Assembly (NCBI RefSeq): GCF_027531705.1
Contig: NZ_JAPZSP010000018.1
Span: forward strand, 300,934 to 364,933
Direction of reading: 5' to 3'
Origin: Flavobacterium sp.
Lineage (GTDB): Bacteria > Bacteroidota > Bacteroidia > Flavobacteriales > Flavobacteriaceae
Length of the DNA: 64,000 bases
This document shows, piece by piece, positions 17,525 to 25,432 of the stretch. Position 1 is the first letter of the stretch, and each line of letters opens with the position of its first letter. The notes under the pieces were generated by a model, which saw nothing but the letters and a program-made list of their open reading frames with translations, had not been told where the DNA came from and made no database searches. The translations under genes were made by a program, and so were the position numbers.

Positions 17525-20020
17525 TTATATTAAATTAAATTGTTCAAAGTGGTGATTCAAATGCTTTCTTTCTAATAGATAAGAGGCGTATTTATTCATT
17601 TCTCCGAAAACCATATTCTTTAAAATGGCTTCTGGATTTTCTTTGAAAAAGGTTTTATAATTTTCTCTGGCTTCAAAAAATTTGGCTTTGGCTGTCTCGA
17701 AATCGGGATGGATTAAATCTTCCAATTCGTCTTTTTTCATCGTTGGAAATCGGGTTCCCATTGGAAATTTATCGTAATTATATAACGAATTATGAACTTT
17801 ATCCAAAATCTTTTCGGGAGTTGCGATTTCGAAATCCTGAATTTCACCCGACATAATTCTGTAACCTTGTTCCAAATGTTCTAACAAATGTTGTGGCGTT
17901 AGAATTCCCCAACTTGGTTTGGTATCTTCGGTAAGTTTATTGATGCATTCGGTTATTTTTTCATCGGTCATTTCAACGAAAACCTCTTGTTTTTTCTGAA
18001 CCATTGTTAGAATTGTGGCTACTGCTACCAACTCATCATTAGTATCAAAAACTTCTACAAACCATTTTACAATTCCGCTTGGATGTTCGGCAGAAGCTAC
18101 ATCTCTATCGACTTTTTGTTTGCAGGTTAAACGTACATAAACGGTATCGTTGTGGTAAATTGGACGAAGGAAACGACATTCTTCCAACCCATAATTTGCG
18201 GCAACTGGACCTTTATTTGGATAGACGAACAAACCTGCTGCTGCTGCTAAAATGAAGTAGCCGTGAGCGGTTCTTTTTTTGAAAATACTTCCGTCAAGCG
18301 AAGTAATATCGGTGTGTGCGTAGAAATGATCCCAAGTGATGTTGGCAAAATTGATGATATCGGTATCGGTAACTGTTCTGTTATGCGTTCGCAATGACAT
18401 TCCGGGTTGAATGTCTTCCCAATGGTATTGGAACGGATGTTGCGTGATTTCTTTATAAGCCGAATTCGCTTGATAAATTCCAGTGATTTCGGTCAAAGTT
18501 GTTGGTGAACCTTGTATTGCGCAACGTTGCATATAATGTTTGATTCCGCGAACGCCACCCATTTCTTCTCCGCCACCAGCGCGACCTGGACCACCGTGAA
18601 CCAATAATGGTAATGGCGAACCGTGACCTGTACTTTGTTTGGCATTTTCACGATTCAATACTAAAATTCTTCCGTGATGTGATGCTGCGTTTACTACATA
18701 TTCTTTAGCAATTTCGTCTGAATTTGTAACGATTGAAGACACTAATGAACCTTTACCCATTTGAGCTAATTCGATGGCTTCATCAATATTTTTATAAGGC
18801 ATTATTGTTGAAACTGGACCAAAAGCTTCGGTTTCGTGAACGGCTATATTTTGGAACGGATTGTCTTCGCGAAGTAAAATTGGGCTAATGAAAGCGCCTT
18901 TTTCATCGGCTCCGATTATGTTGGTTTTTTCTAAATCACCGTAAACAATTTTGGCTGATTTTGATAATTCTTGAACTCTTCCTTTTAGAACATCGACTTG
19001 GTCTTTGCTTACCAAAGCACCCATTCGGACTTCTTTTAATCTTGGGTCACCGATGGAAACTTTATCTAATGATTTTGAAAGAGCAGCTTGCACATCATCC
19101 ATCAATTTTTCTGGGACAATCATACGACGGATTGCCGTACATTTTTGTCCTGCTTTTACTGTGATTTCACTTCGAGCTTGGTTGATGAATAAATCGAATT
19201 CGGGTGTTCCCGGAATAGCATCTTCTCCTAAAATTGATGCGTTTAATGAGTCAGCTTCCATTGTAAACGGAACTGATTCTTCTATTAATCTTGGATGTGC
19301 TTTTAACAATCGTCCTGTTGTAGCCGAACCTGTAAATGTGATAACGTCTTGACTTTCAACGGTATCAAAAATGTTTCTAGCAGTTCCTGAAATCAATTGT
19401 AATGCGCCTTCTGGTAATATATTTGATGCTATAATTTCACGAACCACAGCTTCGGTTAAATAAGCTGTAACTGGCGCAGGTAGTACAACAGCTGGCATTC
19501 CAGCCATCCAATTGCACGCACATTTTTCTAACATTCCCCAAATTGGAAAGTTAAAAGCGTTGATGTGAATCGCTACTCCTTTTTTAGGAACCAAAATATG
19601 ATGCGCCATAAATCGGCCACCTTTTGACAAATCGATTGGATCGCCTTCTACATGATACGCTTGATTTGGGAATAATTTTCGTAAGGAAGCATTGGCATAT
19701 AAATTTCCGAAACCACCTTCTATGTCAATCCACGAATCGACGCGAGTTGCACCGGTTCTATAACTAATTTCGTAAAATGCTTCTTTGCGTTTGGTTAAAT
19801 ACATCGCCAAACTTTTTATCATATTGCCGCGTTCTTGGAAGGTCATTTTGCGGAGTTTTTCGCCTCCTTTTGTTCTTCCATAATGCAAAATGGCAGGAAT
19901 ATCTAGTCCTTCAACAGAAGTTTCTGCAATGAATTCGCCTGTAACTGCATCAAAAGAAGGTTTTCCTTCTCCGGTTGCGGATGTCCATTTTCCTTGTACG
20001 TAATGTTGTGTTTTGTTCAT
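17525..20020 (-). CDS. paaZ: PaaZ: oxepin-CoA hydrolase / semialdehyde dehydrogenase with extra C-terminal domain
   Basis: Bifunctional ring-opening enzyme of the phenylacetyl-CoA pathway. Residues 1-515 are an aldehyde dehydrogenase with Glu256 (TMEADSLN) and catalytic Cys294 (GQKCTAIRR). Residues 525-678 are a MaoC/hotdog hydratase with WDHFYAHTD (Asp564, His569). Unlike the Escherichia coli enzyme of about 680 aa, this 831-aa protein has a third domain, residues 684-831. That domain (TPQHLLEHLEQGY near 708-720; KHLNHHFEQF near 819-828) resembles DinB/DUF1569 four-helix bundles, with His715, His820, His823 and His824 as possible metal ligands. Its role is unknown. Confidence 0.93.
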   Translation of the reverse strand: MNKTQHYVQGKWTSATGEGKPSFDAVTGEFIAETSVEGLDIPAILHYGRTKGGEKLRKMTFQERGNMIKSLAMYLTKRKEAFYEISYRTGATRVDSWIDIEGGFGNLYANASLRKLFPNQAYHVEGDPIDLSKGGRFMAHHILVPKKGVAIHINAFNFPIWGMLEKCACNWMAGMPAVVLPAPVTAYLTEAVVREIIASNILPEGALQLISGTARNIFDTVESQDVITFTGSATTGRLLKAHPRLIEESVPFTMEADSLNASILGEDAIPGTPEFDLFINQARSEITVKAGQKCTAIRRMIVPEKLMDDVQAALSKSLDKVSIGDPRLKEVRMGALVSKDQVDVLKGRVQELSKSAKIVYGDLEKTNIIGADEKGAFISPILLREDNPFQNIAVHETEAFGPVSTIMPYKNIDEAIELAQMGKGSLVSSIVTNSDEIAKEYVVNAASHHGRILVLNRENAKQSTGHGSPLPLLVHGGPGRAGGGEEMGGVRGIKHYMQRCAIQGSPTTLTEITGIYQANSAYKEITQHPFQYHWEDIQPGMSLRTHNRTVTDTDIINFANITWDHFYAHTDITSLDGSIFKKRTAHGYFILAAAAGLFVYPNKGPVAANYGLEECRFLRPIYHNDTVYVRLTCKQKVDRDVASAEHPSGIVKWFVEVFDTNDELVAVATILTMVQKKQEVFVEMTDEKITECINKLTEDTKPSWGILTPQHLLEHLEQGYRIMSGEIQDFEIATPEKILDKVHNSLYNYDKFPMGTRFPTMKKDELEDLIHPDFETAKAKFFEARENYKTFFKENPEAILKNMVFGEMNKYASYLLERKHLNHHFEQFNLI

Positions 20021-20023
20021 ATT

Positions 20024-20050
20024 ACCAATATGTCGCTCCTACGGAGCTTT
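20024..20050. repeat. GCTCC-TAC-GGAGC palindromic repeat
   Basis: A palindrome with arms GCTCC (20035-20039) and GGAGC (20043-20047) around TAC, within ACCAATATGTCGCTCC. A second copy at 23966-23992 has arms GTTCC/GGAAC in the same frame ACCTATATTTCG. The arm difference is compensated, so the pairing is conserved. It lies just upstream of the paaZ ATG. Confidence 0.65.
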
Positions 20051-20096
20051 TATATTAAAATAAAAATCTTTTTTTCATTTTTTTCCATTTTTTCCA

Positions 20097-20110
20097 TTGG
20101 CTAAAGCCAA
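20097..20110. repeat. TTGGCT-AA-AGCCAA palindrome
   Basis: A perfect 6-bp-arm palindrome directly downstream of the paaJ stop codon (20114) in the paaJ-paaZ spacer. It has no strong U-tract on the minus strand and is probably a short dispersed repeat rather than a terminator. Confidence 0.45.
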
Positions 20111-20113
20111 CGG

Positions 20114-21322
20114 CTATTCAGCTACGCGTTCGATAATTGCTGCGTAGCCTTGACCAACGCCTATGCACATTGTGATTAATGCGTATCGTTTTCCTGTTAG
20201 TTGTAATTCTAATGCGGCTGAATAAGCTATTCTTGCTCCTGTTACTCCTAGTGGATGACCAATTGCAATAGCGCCACCATTTGGATTTATTCTTGGATCG
20301 TTGTCTTTTAATCCTAATTCACGAATGCACGCTATACTTTGGGCTGCGAAGGCTTCGTTTAATTCTATAATGTCGATTTGATCTAATGTTAAATTGGCTT
20401 TTTCTAGTGCTTTTTTGGTGGCTTCCACTGGACCAATTCCCATTATTCTTGGTTCTACTCCTACTACGGATGAACTTACTATTCGAGCTAATGGTTTTAG
20501 ATTGTATTTTTTTACTGCTTCTTCTGACGCTATGATTGTTGCGCAAGCTCCGTCATTTAATCCTGAAGCGTTTCCTGCGGTTACACTTCCGTCTTTTTTG
20601 AAGGCTGGACGTAATTTGGATAAACCTTCCATTGATGTGGTTGGTTTGATGAATTCGTCTTTTGAAAATTGAATCGCATCGCCTTTTCGTTGTGGGATTT
20701 CAACGGTTACTATTTCTTTGGCTAATCTTCCTGAAGTTTGTGCCGCGGTTGCTTTTTGTTGGCTATTTAAAGCAAATGCATCTTGGTCTTCACGAGTGAT
20801 ATCGTATTTTTCTACTAGATTTTCGGCAGTTTCACCCATTGCATCTGTGCCGTACATTGCTTTTAGTTTTGGATTTATAAAACGCCATCCGAAACTAGTG
20901 TCGTACATTTTTGAATCGGTTCCATAAGCTGATGATGGTTTGGAAACCACTAATGGTCCGCGAGTCATATTTTCGATTCCGCCTGCTATGAAGATGTGTC
21001 CGTCACCTGCTTTGATTGCGCGATTGGCGTGGATTATGGCAGATAATCCTGAACTACAAAGTCGGTTTACAGTTTCACCTGGAACTGTGTATGGCAATCC
21101 TGCTAATAAAAGAGACATTCTAGCTACATTACGGTTGTCTTCTCCGGCTTGATTTGCGCAACCTATGATTACGTCGTCGTAAGCTTCTTTTGGAATGTTT
21201 GGATTATTTTCTACTACGGTTTTGATTACCAATGCTCCTAAATCATCTGGACGAACCGATGCTAGTGTTCCTTGGTAACTTCCGATTGGAGTTCTTACTC
21301 CGTCTATGATGTATGTTTCCAT
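20114..21322 (-). CDS. paaJ: 3-oxoadipyl-CoA/3-oxo-5,6-dehydrosuberyl-CoA thiolase
   Basis: Thiolase that performs the two CoA-dependent cleavages of the phenylacetyl-CoA pathway, yielding acetyl-CoA and succinyl-CoA. At 402 aa it matches family length. It has the acylated Cys in [33 protein letters not shown] and the C-terminal CIGVGQGYA active-site Cys. ATG 21322 ([14 protein letters not shown]) is chosen; the upstream in-frame extension is translated from a GGTTGTA-type repeat. It lies between paaZ and the small secreted protein. Confidence 0.94.
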   Translation of the reverse strand: METYIIDGVRTPIGSYQGTLASVRPDDLGALVIKTVVENNPNIPKEAYDDVIIGCANQAGEDNRNVARMSLLLAGLPYTVPGETVNRLCSSGLSAIIHANRAIKAGDGHIFIAGGIENMTRGPLVVSKPSSAYGTDSKMYDTSFGWRFINPKLKAMYGTDAMGETAENLVEKYDITREDQDAFALNSQQKATAAQTSGRLAKEIVTVEIPQRKGDAIQFSKDEFIKPTTSMEGLSKLRPAFKKDGSVTAGNASGLNDGACATIIASEEAVKKYNLKPLARIVSSSVVGVEPRIMGIGPVEATKKALEKANLTLDQIDIIELNEAFAAQSIACIRELGLKDNDPRINPNGGAIAIGHPLGVTGARIAYSAALELQLTGKRYALITMCIGVGQGYAAIIERVAE

Positions 21323-21323
21323 T

Positions 21324-21361
21324 TTAGGTTTTAGGTTGTGGGTTCTAGGTTGTAGGTTGCT
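21324..21361. repeat. GGTTGTA-type tract upstream of paaJ
   Basis: Tandem units TTAGGTTTTAGGTTGTGGG then TTCTAGGTTGTAGGTTGC directly before the paaJ ATG. Only the left-arm orientation is present. It creates a false in-frame extension of paaJ. Confidence 0.65.
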
Positions 21362-21378
21362 CAACTTTGAACTTATAT

Positions 21379-21828
21379 TTATTGTTTAATTTTTGCAGAA
21401 AGGAATGCTTTCTCTATGATTGGTTTGTAATAATTTTCAGATTCCGATGGATAAAAACTCACAAAAGATATTGATGAGTTTTCATCATTCTCTTTACAAT
21501 ATATCAAAATCATATTTGCTTTATCTTCTGAAATTTTCTTAACAAACAAGATATTAATACCATTGATGATAATATTTCCTTTATCCACAACATCTGGAGC
21601 ATTTTTCAACATATTCTCTTGCATTTTATTTAAAGACATTGAAATCAATTTAGCTTGTATAGCTGATTTTTCATCTTTAGTATAATATGAATTTCCTTGT
21701 TTAATTTCATAAACATTACTATCAATTTCAGTTTGTATTTCTACATCTTTTTTTAAATTTTCTGATGAATTCTGACTAAAACCATTAATCCAAAAAATTA
21801 AAAATCCTATTAATACTAGTTTCTTCAT
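21379..21828 (-). CDS. Hypothetical secreted protein inside the paa island
   Basis: A 149-aa protein of unknown function. The N-terminus MKKLVLIGFLIFWINGFSQ is a signal peptide with a Bacteroidota-style cleavage before Gln/Asn. The mature part is small, mixed alpha/beta, with FVSFYPSESENYYKP near the C-terminus. I recognise no domain. It is the only clearly exported product in the catabolic run, between paaI and paaJ, and is bracketed by repeats on both sides. It may be an insertion unrelated to the pathway. Confidence 0.65.
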   Translation of the reverse strand: MKKLVLIGFLIFWINGFSQNSSENLKKDVEIQTEIDSNVYEIKQGNSYYTKDEKSAIQAKLISMSLNKMQENMLKNAPDVVDKGNIIINGINILFVKKISEDKANMILIYCKENDENSSISFVSFYPSESENYYKPIIEKAFLSAKIKQ

Positions 21829-21861
21829 AAATTCTATTTTCTATTCAATACATTTACTATT

Positions 21862-21961
21862 TAGCCCTGATTGGAGAGGAAAGCTCCCGATTTTTTTTTC
21901 GGGACTTGGAACGGAAAGCAGGAATTGCTATTACTGAAAATGCCCAAGCCATTCGCTCCTG
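21862..21961 (+). repeat. Dispersed structured repeat, copy 5
   Basis: TAGCCCTGATTGG, a hairpin with GCTCCCGA and TCGGGAC arms, AAAGCAGGAATTG, then GCCCAAGCCATTCGCTCCT. The terminal stem is CCTG-a-TT with AA-g-CAGG. It lies between paaI and the small secreted protein, antisense to the operon. Confidence 0.78.
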
Positions 21962-21967
21962 ACTATT

Positions 21968-22348
21968 CTATTCTTCCCAATCTTTTTGGGTGCGATAAAC
22001 TACGCCTTTGAAAAGCGCTACTAATTCCTCGCCTCGTTTTACTTCTATTATATTGAATCCTAGTTTATTATTTACTTTTTCTATTACTGATTCGGCGGTT
22101 AGATAATCGCCTTCGTTTACGGCTTCGATGTGATTTATTGAGGTTTCGATGGAAACGGCAAATTTACCATGTGTGTTGGCGGCGAATCCGAAAGCGGTGT
22201 CTGCCAACGAATAGGTGATTCCGCCGTGGGCTTTGAACATACTGTTGAGCATTTCTTTGCGAACCGTCATGGCGACTTTGCAACGACCGATTTCGCATTC
22301 GAGAATTTCGATGCCGAGCCATTGGCTGTAGGCGTCTTGACTTAACAT
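21968..22348 (-). CDS. paaI: PaaI-like hydroxyphenylacetyl-CoA thioesterase
   Basis: Hotdog-fold thioesterase, 126 aa, that releases CoA from dead-end ring-hydroxylated phenylacetyl-CoA derivatives. Core motif: MFKAHGGITYSLADTAFGFAAN, with the HGG turn and the catalytic Asp in SLADTAF. ATG 22348 (MLSQDAYSQWLGIEI) is chosen by alignment to known PaaI starts. An ATG at 22393 would add 15 residues encoded by a GGTNNTA repeat arm. Both readings share the same frame. Confidence 0.87.
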   Translation of the reverse strand: MLSQDAYSQWLGIEILECEIGRCKVAMTVRKEMLNSMFKAHGGITYSLADTAFGFAANTHGKFAVSIETSINHIEAVNEGDYLTAESVIEKVNNKLGFNIIEVKRGEELVALFKGVVYRTQKDWEE

Positions 22349-22351
22349 TTT

Positions 22352-22388
22352 ATGAGGTATTAGGTGGTTGGGGATAGGTTTTAGGTCT
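22352..22388. repeat. Left arm of heptamer repeat pair flanking a small ORF
   Basis: Units of the type GGTATTAGGTGGTTGGGG and ATAGGTTTTAGGT. Its inverted counterpart is at 22784-22814. The pair encloses the four-helix-bundle ORF (22395-22772). It overlaps the alternative start of paaI. Confidence 0.6.
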
Positions 22389-22394
22389 GACATA

Positions 22395-22772
22395 CTAACT
22401 ATTTATTCGTTTACCGATTATACTTCTTAAACTGCTAATCATTTTTGTGATTTCTGATAAAACTTGTCTATTTAATTCGTTTGTTTCTTCAGAAATATAA
22501 TTTCTTAGATAGGCCTTTGAACTACATGAAACACATTCGTGAGCACTATGCCAAGCGTTTCCAAGATAATTATAGAACTGTTTATCTGTTCCTCCTGAAC
22601 CTTCTGCAATATTTAAAGCTATAGAATCACTTGCTCTTTTAAATTGTGAAGTTAATTCATATCTTTCTTCTTTTGGGAAACTTTTTGCTTGAATATTAAT
22701 CAATTCACCAAATTGCATTGCTTTTTGGTAAACTAACAAATCTTCAAATGTAAAATGAAATTTTGATTCCAT
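22395..22772 (-). CDS. Four-helix bundle protein (S23 / 23S rRNA IVP-like family)
   Basis: A 125-aa protein of the four-helix-bundle family first seen encoded in 23S rRNA intervening sequences. Motifs: FEDLLVYQKAMQFGELIN, FPKEERYELTSQFKRASDSI, LNIAEGSGG and FYNYLGNAWHSAHE. Members are pentameric small proteins without a settled function; Avd proteins of diversity-generating retroelements are relatives. No reverse transcriptase is present here. It is the only gene in the run with no link to phenylacetate breakdown and is enclosed by two inverted repeat arms, so it may have arrived as a unit. Confidence 0.9.
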   Translation of the reverse strand: MESKFHFTFEDLLVYQKAMQFGELINIQAKSFPKEERYELTSQFKRASDSIALNIAEGSGGTDKQFYNYLGNAWHSAHECVSCSSKAYLRNYISEETNELNRQVLSEITKMISSLRSIIGKRINS

Positions 22773-22783
22773 AATTTATTCTT

Positions 22784-22814
22784 TTCCTAATACCTACTAC
22801 CTAACACCTACTTC
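22784..22814. repeat. Right arm of heptamer repeat pair
   Basis: Complementary-type units TTCCTAATACCTACTACC and TAACACCTACTTCC. It is inverted relative to 22352-22388. The paaH stop codon (22808-22810) lies inside this arm. Confidence 0.6.
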
Positions 22815-23962
22815 CTTAAAAAACTACTTCCTTCTCTAACCATTCTTCTTAAAATTGGACTGCAACGGTATCTGTCTTCGTGGTATTCGTTATAGAGTTC
22901 GTCTAGTTTTTCTACGCACCAATTTATTCCGAGTTCGTCTGCCCATGCTAGTAATCCTTTTGGATAATTTACTCCTTTTGTCATGGCGTTATCGATGTCT
23001 TTGGATGATGCTATGTTTAAGAATAATGTGTCTGCTGCTTCGTTGATTAGCATTACTATTACTCTTTCGAATATGGCTTTTGCTAATGTCAAATCTTCTG
23101 TTGGTTTTGGTAATTCTTGATTGTAATTGTAAAATCCGCGACCTGATTTTCTTCCTAAAAATCCTGCTTCTAATAAGCGTTTTTGCGTGAATGATGGTTT
23201 GAATTTTGGATCGAAATAAAAGGCTGTGAATACGGTTTCGGTTACGATATAATTTACATCGTGACCTATCATATCCATTAATTCGAATGGTCCCATTCGG
23301 AATCCTCCGATGGTTTTTAAAGCCCAATCGATTGTTGCAAAATCGGCTACACCTTCATCGTAAATTCGTAAACTTTCGCTGTAAAAAGGTCTTGCGACAC
23401 GATTTACTATAAATCCTGGTGTGTCTTTGGCAACTGCCACTACTTTTTTCCAATCGGAGATAATTTGTACTGATTTTTGAAGCACTTCTTCGCTGGTTTG
23501 AACCGCTGGAATTACCTCAACTAATTGCATTAATGGTGCTGGATTAAAAAAGTGAATTCCAATGACGCGTTCTGGTTTTTGGCAAGAAGCAGCAATGGAA
23601 GCTATTGATAATGAAGATGTATTGGATGCTAAAATGGTTTCGGGCGATACGTAATTTTCTAATTCAGAAAATAATTTTCGCTTGATTTCTATATTCTCAA
23701 TTATGGCTTCAATGACTAAATCGGAATGCGATAATTCTCCTAATGTGTGTGCGTAGGAAATGTTGTTTTCTATTCGGGATTTTTCGTGCTCGTCTATTTT
23801 TGCTTTTTCTACTAATTTCGATAGCGTATTTTCGAGATTGGATTTGCTTTTGGCAAGCGCATCGAGATTGGTGTCGTAAATTTTTACTTCACAACCTGCT
23901 GTTGCGGCAACTTGCGCGATGCCACTTCCCATTGTTCCTGAACCTATTATTGCGATTTTCAT
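22808..23962 (-). CDS. paaH: 3-hydroxyacyl-CoA dehydrogenase (3-hydroxyadipyl-CoA dehydrogenase)
   Basis: NAD-dependent dehydrogenase acting after PaaF in the phenylacetyl-CoA pathway, 384 aa. It has an N-terminal Rossmann fold (IIGSGTMGSGIAQVAA), SNTSSLSIASIA, the catalytic His in GIHFFNPAPLMQLVE, and a C-terminal helical domain repeated twice (GFIVNRVARPFYSE; GFRMGPFELMDMIG). The final residues and stop codon fall in a repeat arm. It lies 28 bp after paaG, separated by a GTTCC/GGAAC palindrome. Confidence 0.93.
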   Translation of the reverse strand: MKIAIIGSGTMGSGIAQVAATAGCEVKIYDTNLDALAKSKSNLENTLSKLVEKAKIDEHEKSRIENNISYAHTLGELSHSDLVIEAIIENIEIKRKLFSELENYVSPETILASNTSSLSIASIAASCQKPERVIGIHFFNPAPLMQLVEVIPAVQTSEEVLQKSVQIISDWKKVVAVAKDTPGFIVNRVARPFYSESLRIYDEGVADFATIDWALKTIGGFRMGPFELMDMIGHDVNYIVTETVFTAFYFDPKFKPSFTQKRLLEAGFLGRKSGRGFYNYNQELPKPTEDLTLAKAIFERVIVMLINEAADTLFLNIASSKDIDNAMTKGVNYPKGLLAWADELGINWCVEKLDELYNEYHEDRYRCSPILRRMVREGSSFLRK

Positions 23963-23965
23963 GCT

Positions 23966-23992
23966 ACCTATATTTCGTTCCTACGGAACTTT
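23966..23992. repeat. GTTCC-TAC-GGAAC palindromic repeat
   Basis: Second member of the family at 20024-20050. Arms GTTCC (23977-23981) and GGAAC (23985-23989) flank TAC. It lies between the paaG stop and the paaH ATG. Relative to the first copy the C/G pair is replaced by T/A, a compensated change. Confidence 0.65.
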
Positions 23993-24776
23993 AATTTCCT
24001 TTGAATTCGGGTTTTCTTTTTTCTACGAATGCGGTTACTCCTTCTTTGTAATCGTTGGATGAACTTGCTTCGATTTGTAAATCTGATTCTAAAGCTAGTT
24101 GTTGTTCTAGATTATTTGTCATTGATTGATTTAATAATCTTTTGGTTAAACCGATTGCTTTTGTTGGCATTTGAGCTAAAGTGGTTGCTAAAGTCATTAC
24201 TTCTTCATCGAATAATCCGGTAGGGAAAATTTTATAAATCATTCCCATATTTAAAGCTTCTACTGATGAAACCTTGTCGCCTAACATCATTAAAGCAGTT
24301 GCTTTTTGGAAACCAATTAATCTTGGCAAGAAGAAAGTTCCTGCGCTGTCCGGAATCAATCCAATTTTACTAAAAGCTTGAATGAACGATGCATTTTCAG
24401 AAGCTACAACTATATCACAAGCTAAAGCAATGTTTGCTCCAGCTCCAGCTGCAACACCATTTACAGCACCAATAATTGGTTTTTCGATGTTTCTGATTTT
24501 TTGGATGATTGGATTGTAATGTTCTTCCAATATTTTTCTGAAACCCGGATTTAATTCTGGATCGGTTACTTCTTTTAGGTCTTGTCCTGCGCAAAATGCT
24601 TTTCCGTTTCCGGTGATTACTATTGCACGGATATTTGTATCGTTTGCACAATTATCTAGAGTTTCTTGTAACAGAAACGCCATTTCACGATTGAAACTAT
24701 TGAAAACTTCGGGTCTGTTGAGTGAAATCCACGCGATATTGTTTTCAATTTTTAGTTCTATTGAATTATTGCTCAT
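23991..24776 (-). CDS. paaG: 2-(1,2-epoxy-1,2-dihydrophenyl)acetyl-CoA isomerase
   Basis: Crotonase-fold isomerase converting the ring epoxide to oxepin-CoA, and also moving double bonds later in the pathway. It is 261 aa. The CoA/oxyanion motifs are AFCAGQDLKEV and GAGANIALACD. The PaaG-specific catalytic Asp143 is present in FSKIGLIPDSAGTFFLPRL, in place of the hydratase Glu. The C-terminus KRKPEFKGN fits the family. It is downstream of paaD. Confidence 0.92.
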   Translation of the reverse strand: MSNNSIELKIENNIAWISLNRPEVFNSFNREMAFLLQETLDNCANDTNIRAIVITGNGKAFCAGQDLKEVTDPELNPGFRKILEEHYNPIIQKIRNIEKPIIGAVNGVAAGAGANIALACDIVVASENASFIQAFSKIGLIPDSAGTFFLPRLIGFQKATALMMLGDKVSSVEALNMGMIYKIFPTGLFDEEVMTLATTLAQMPTKAIGLTKRLLNQSMTNNLEQQLALESDLQIEASSSNDYKEGVTAFVEKRKPEFKGN

Positions 24777-24788
24777 ACCTTATTTATT

Positions 24789-24871
24789 GAAGATTGAAGA
24801 ATAACGATTTTTGATTTTAGAACTTTTAAACTTCATAAATCAAAAATCAACATTCAGCAATCGTTAATCTT
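24789..24871. repeat. Imperfect inverted repeat between paaD and paaG
   Basis: Left part GAAGATTGAAGAATAACGAT and TTTTTGATTTTAG; right part AAATCAAAAATC and GCAATCGTTAATCTT. The arms pair imperfectly over about 30 bp. Same style as the other short-unit junction repeats. Confidence 0.5.
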
Positions 24872-24872
24872 A

Positions 24873-25373
24873 TTATTTTAAACATTTAAAGTAGTCGAAT
24901 GGTTCTAGGCAATCTTCGCATTGGAAAAATGCTTTGCACGCTGTGGAACCAAATTGACTTACTAATTTTGTGTTGAATGAACCACATTGCGGACATTTTA
25001 CTACTTTTTTATTTCCTAGAAGCGCTTCTTTATCCGCTGATTCAGATAATGGTGAAGCAATTCCGTATTTTTCTAATGCTAATCGGCCTTTTGGCGTAAT
25101 CCAATCGGTTGTCCAGGCTGGCGATAGGATTAGTTCTACTTTGGCTTCGTAGCCTTTTTGTTTGAATGCTAATTTTATATCATCTCCAATTACATCCATT
25201 GCTGGGCAACCGCTGTAGGTTGGTGTGATTTGAACTTCAACAATTCCATCTTTTATTTTGGCAGAACGCACTACTCCCATTTCCATTATTGATAATACTG
25301 GAATTTCTGGATCGGATACTGTTTCTAGTATTTCGAAGAGATTTTGGTCGATATGTGTTAGTTGTTCTGTCAT
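24873..25373 (-). CDS. paaD: Phenylacetyl-CoA epoxidase accessory subunit PaaD
   Basis: A 166-aa DUF59/MIP18-family protein needed for assembly of the PaaABCE epoxidase. N-terminal DUF59 motif: ETVSDPEIPVLSIMEMGVVR and TYSGCPAMDVI with the conserved Cys. The C-terminus has a four-Cys zinc- or iron-type module (CPQCGSF ... CEDCLEPF). Length equals that of the Escherichia coli protein. It lies 59 bp after paaC. Confidence 0.94.
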   Translation of the reverse strand: MTEQLTHIDQNLFEILETVSDPEIPVLSIMEMGVVRSAKIKDGIVEVQITPTYSGCPAMDVIGDDIKLAFKQKGYEAKVELILSPAWTTDWITPKGRLALEKYGIASPLSESADKEALLGNKKVVKCPQCGSFNTKLVSQFGSTACKAFFQCEDCLEPFDYFKCLK

Positions 25374-25379
25374 TTGTTT

Positions 25380-25420
25380 AACCGCAAAGAGCGCAAGGTT
25401 TTTACGCTAAGTTCGCAATG
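25380..25420. repeat. Short-unit repeat between paaC and paaD
   Basis: AACCGCAAAGAGCGCAAGG followed by TTTTTACGCTAAGTTCGC, built from GCAAAG/GCGCAAG units and partly inverted. It occupies most of the 59-bp spacer. Confidence 0.45.
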
Positions 25421-25432
25421 ATAATTTATTTT

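Noticed and set aside
22395..22772. Four-helix-bundle protein as Avd of a diversity-generating retroelement
   Set aside because: No reverse transcriptase, template repeat or variable-repeat target is visible in the window.
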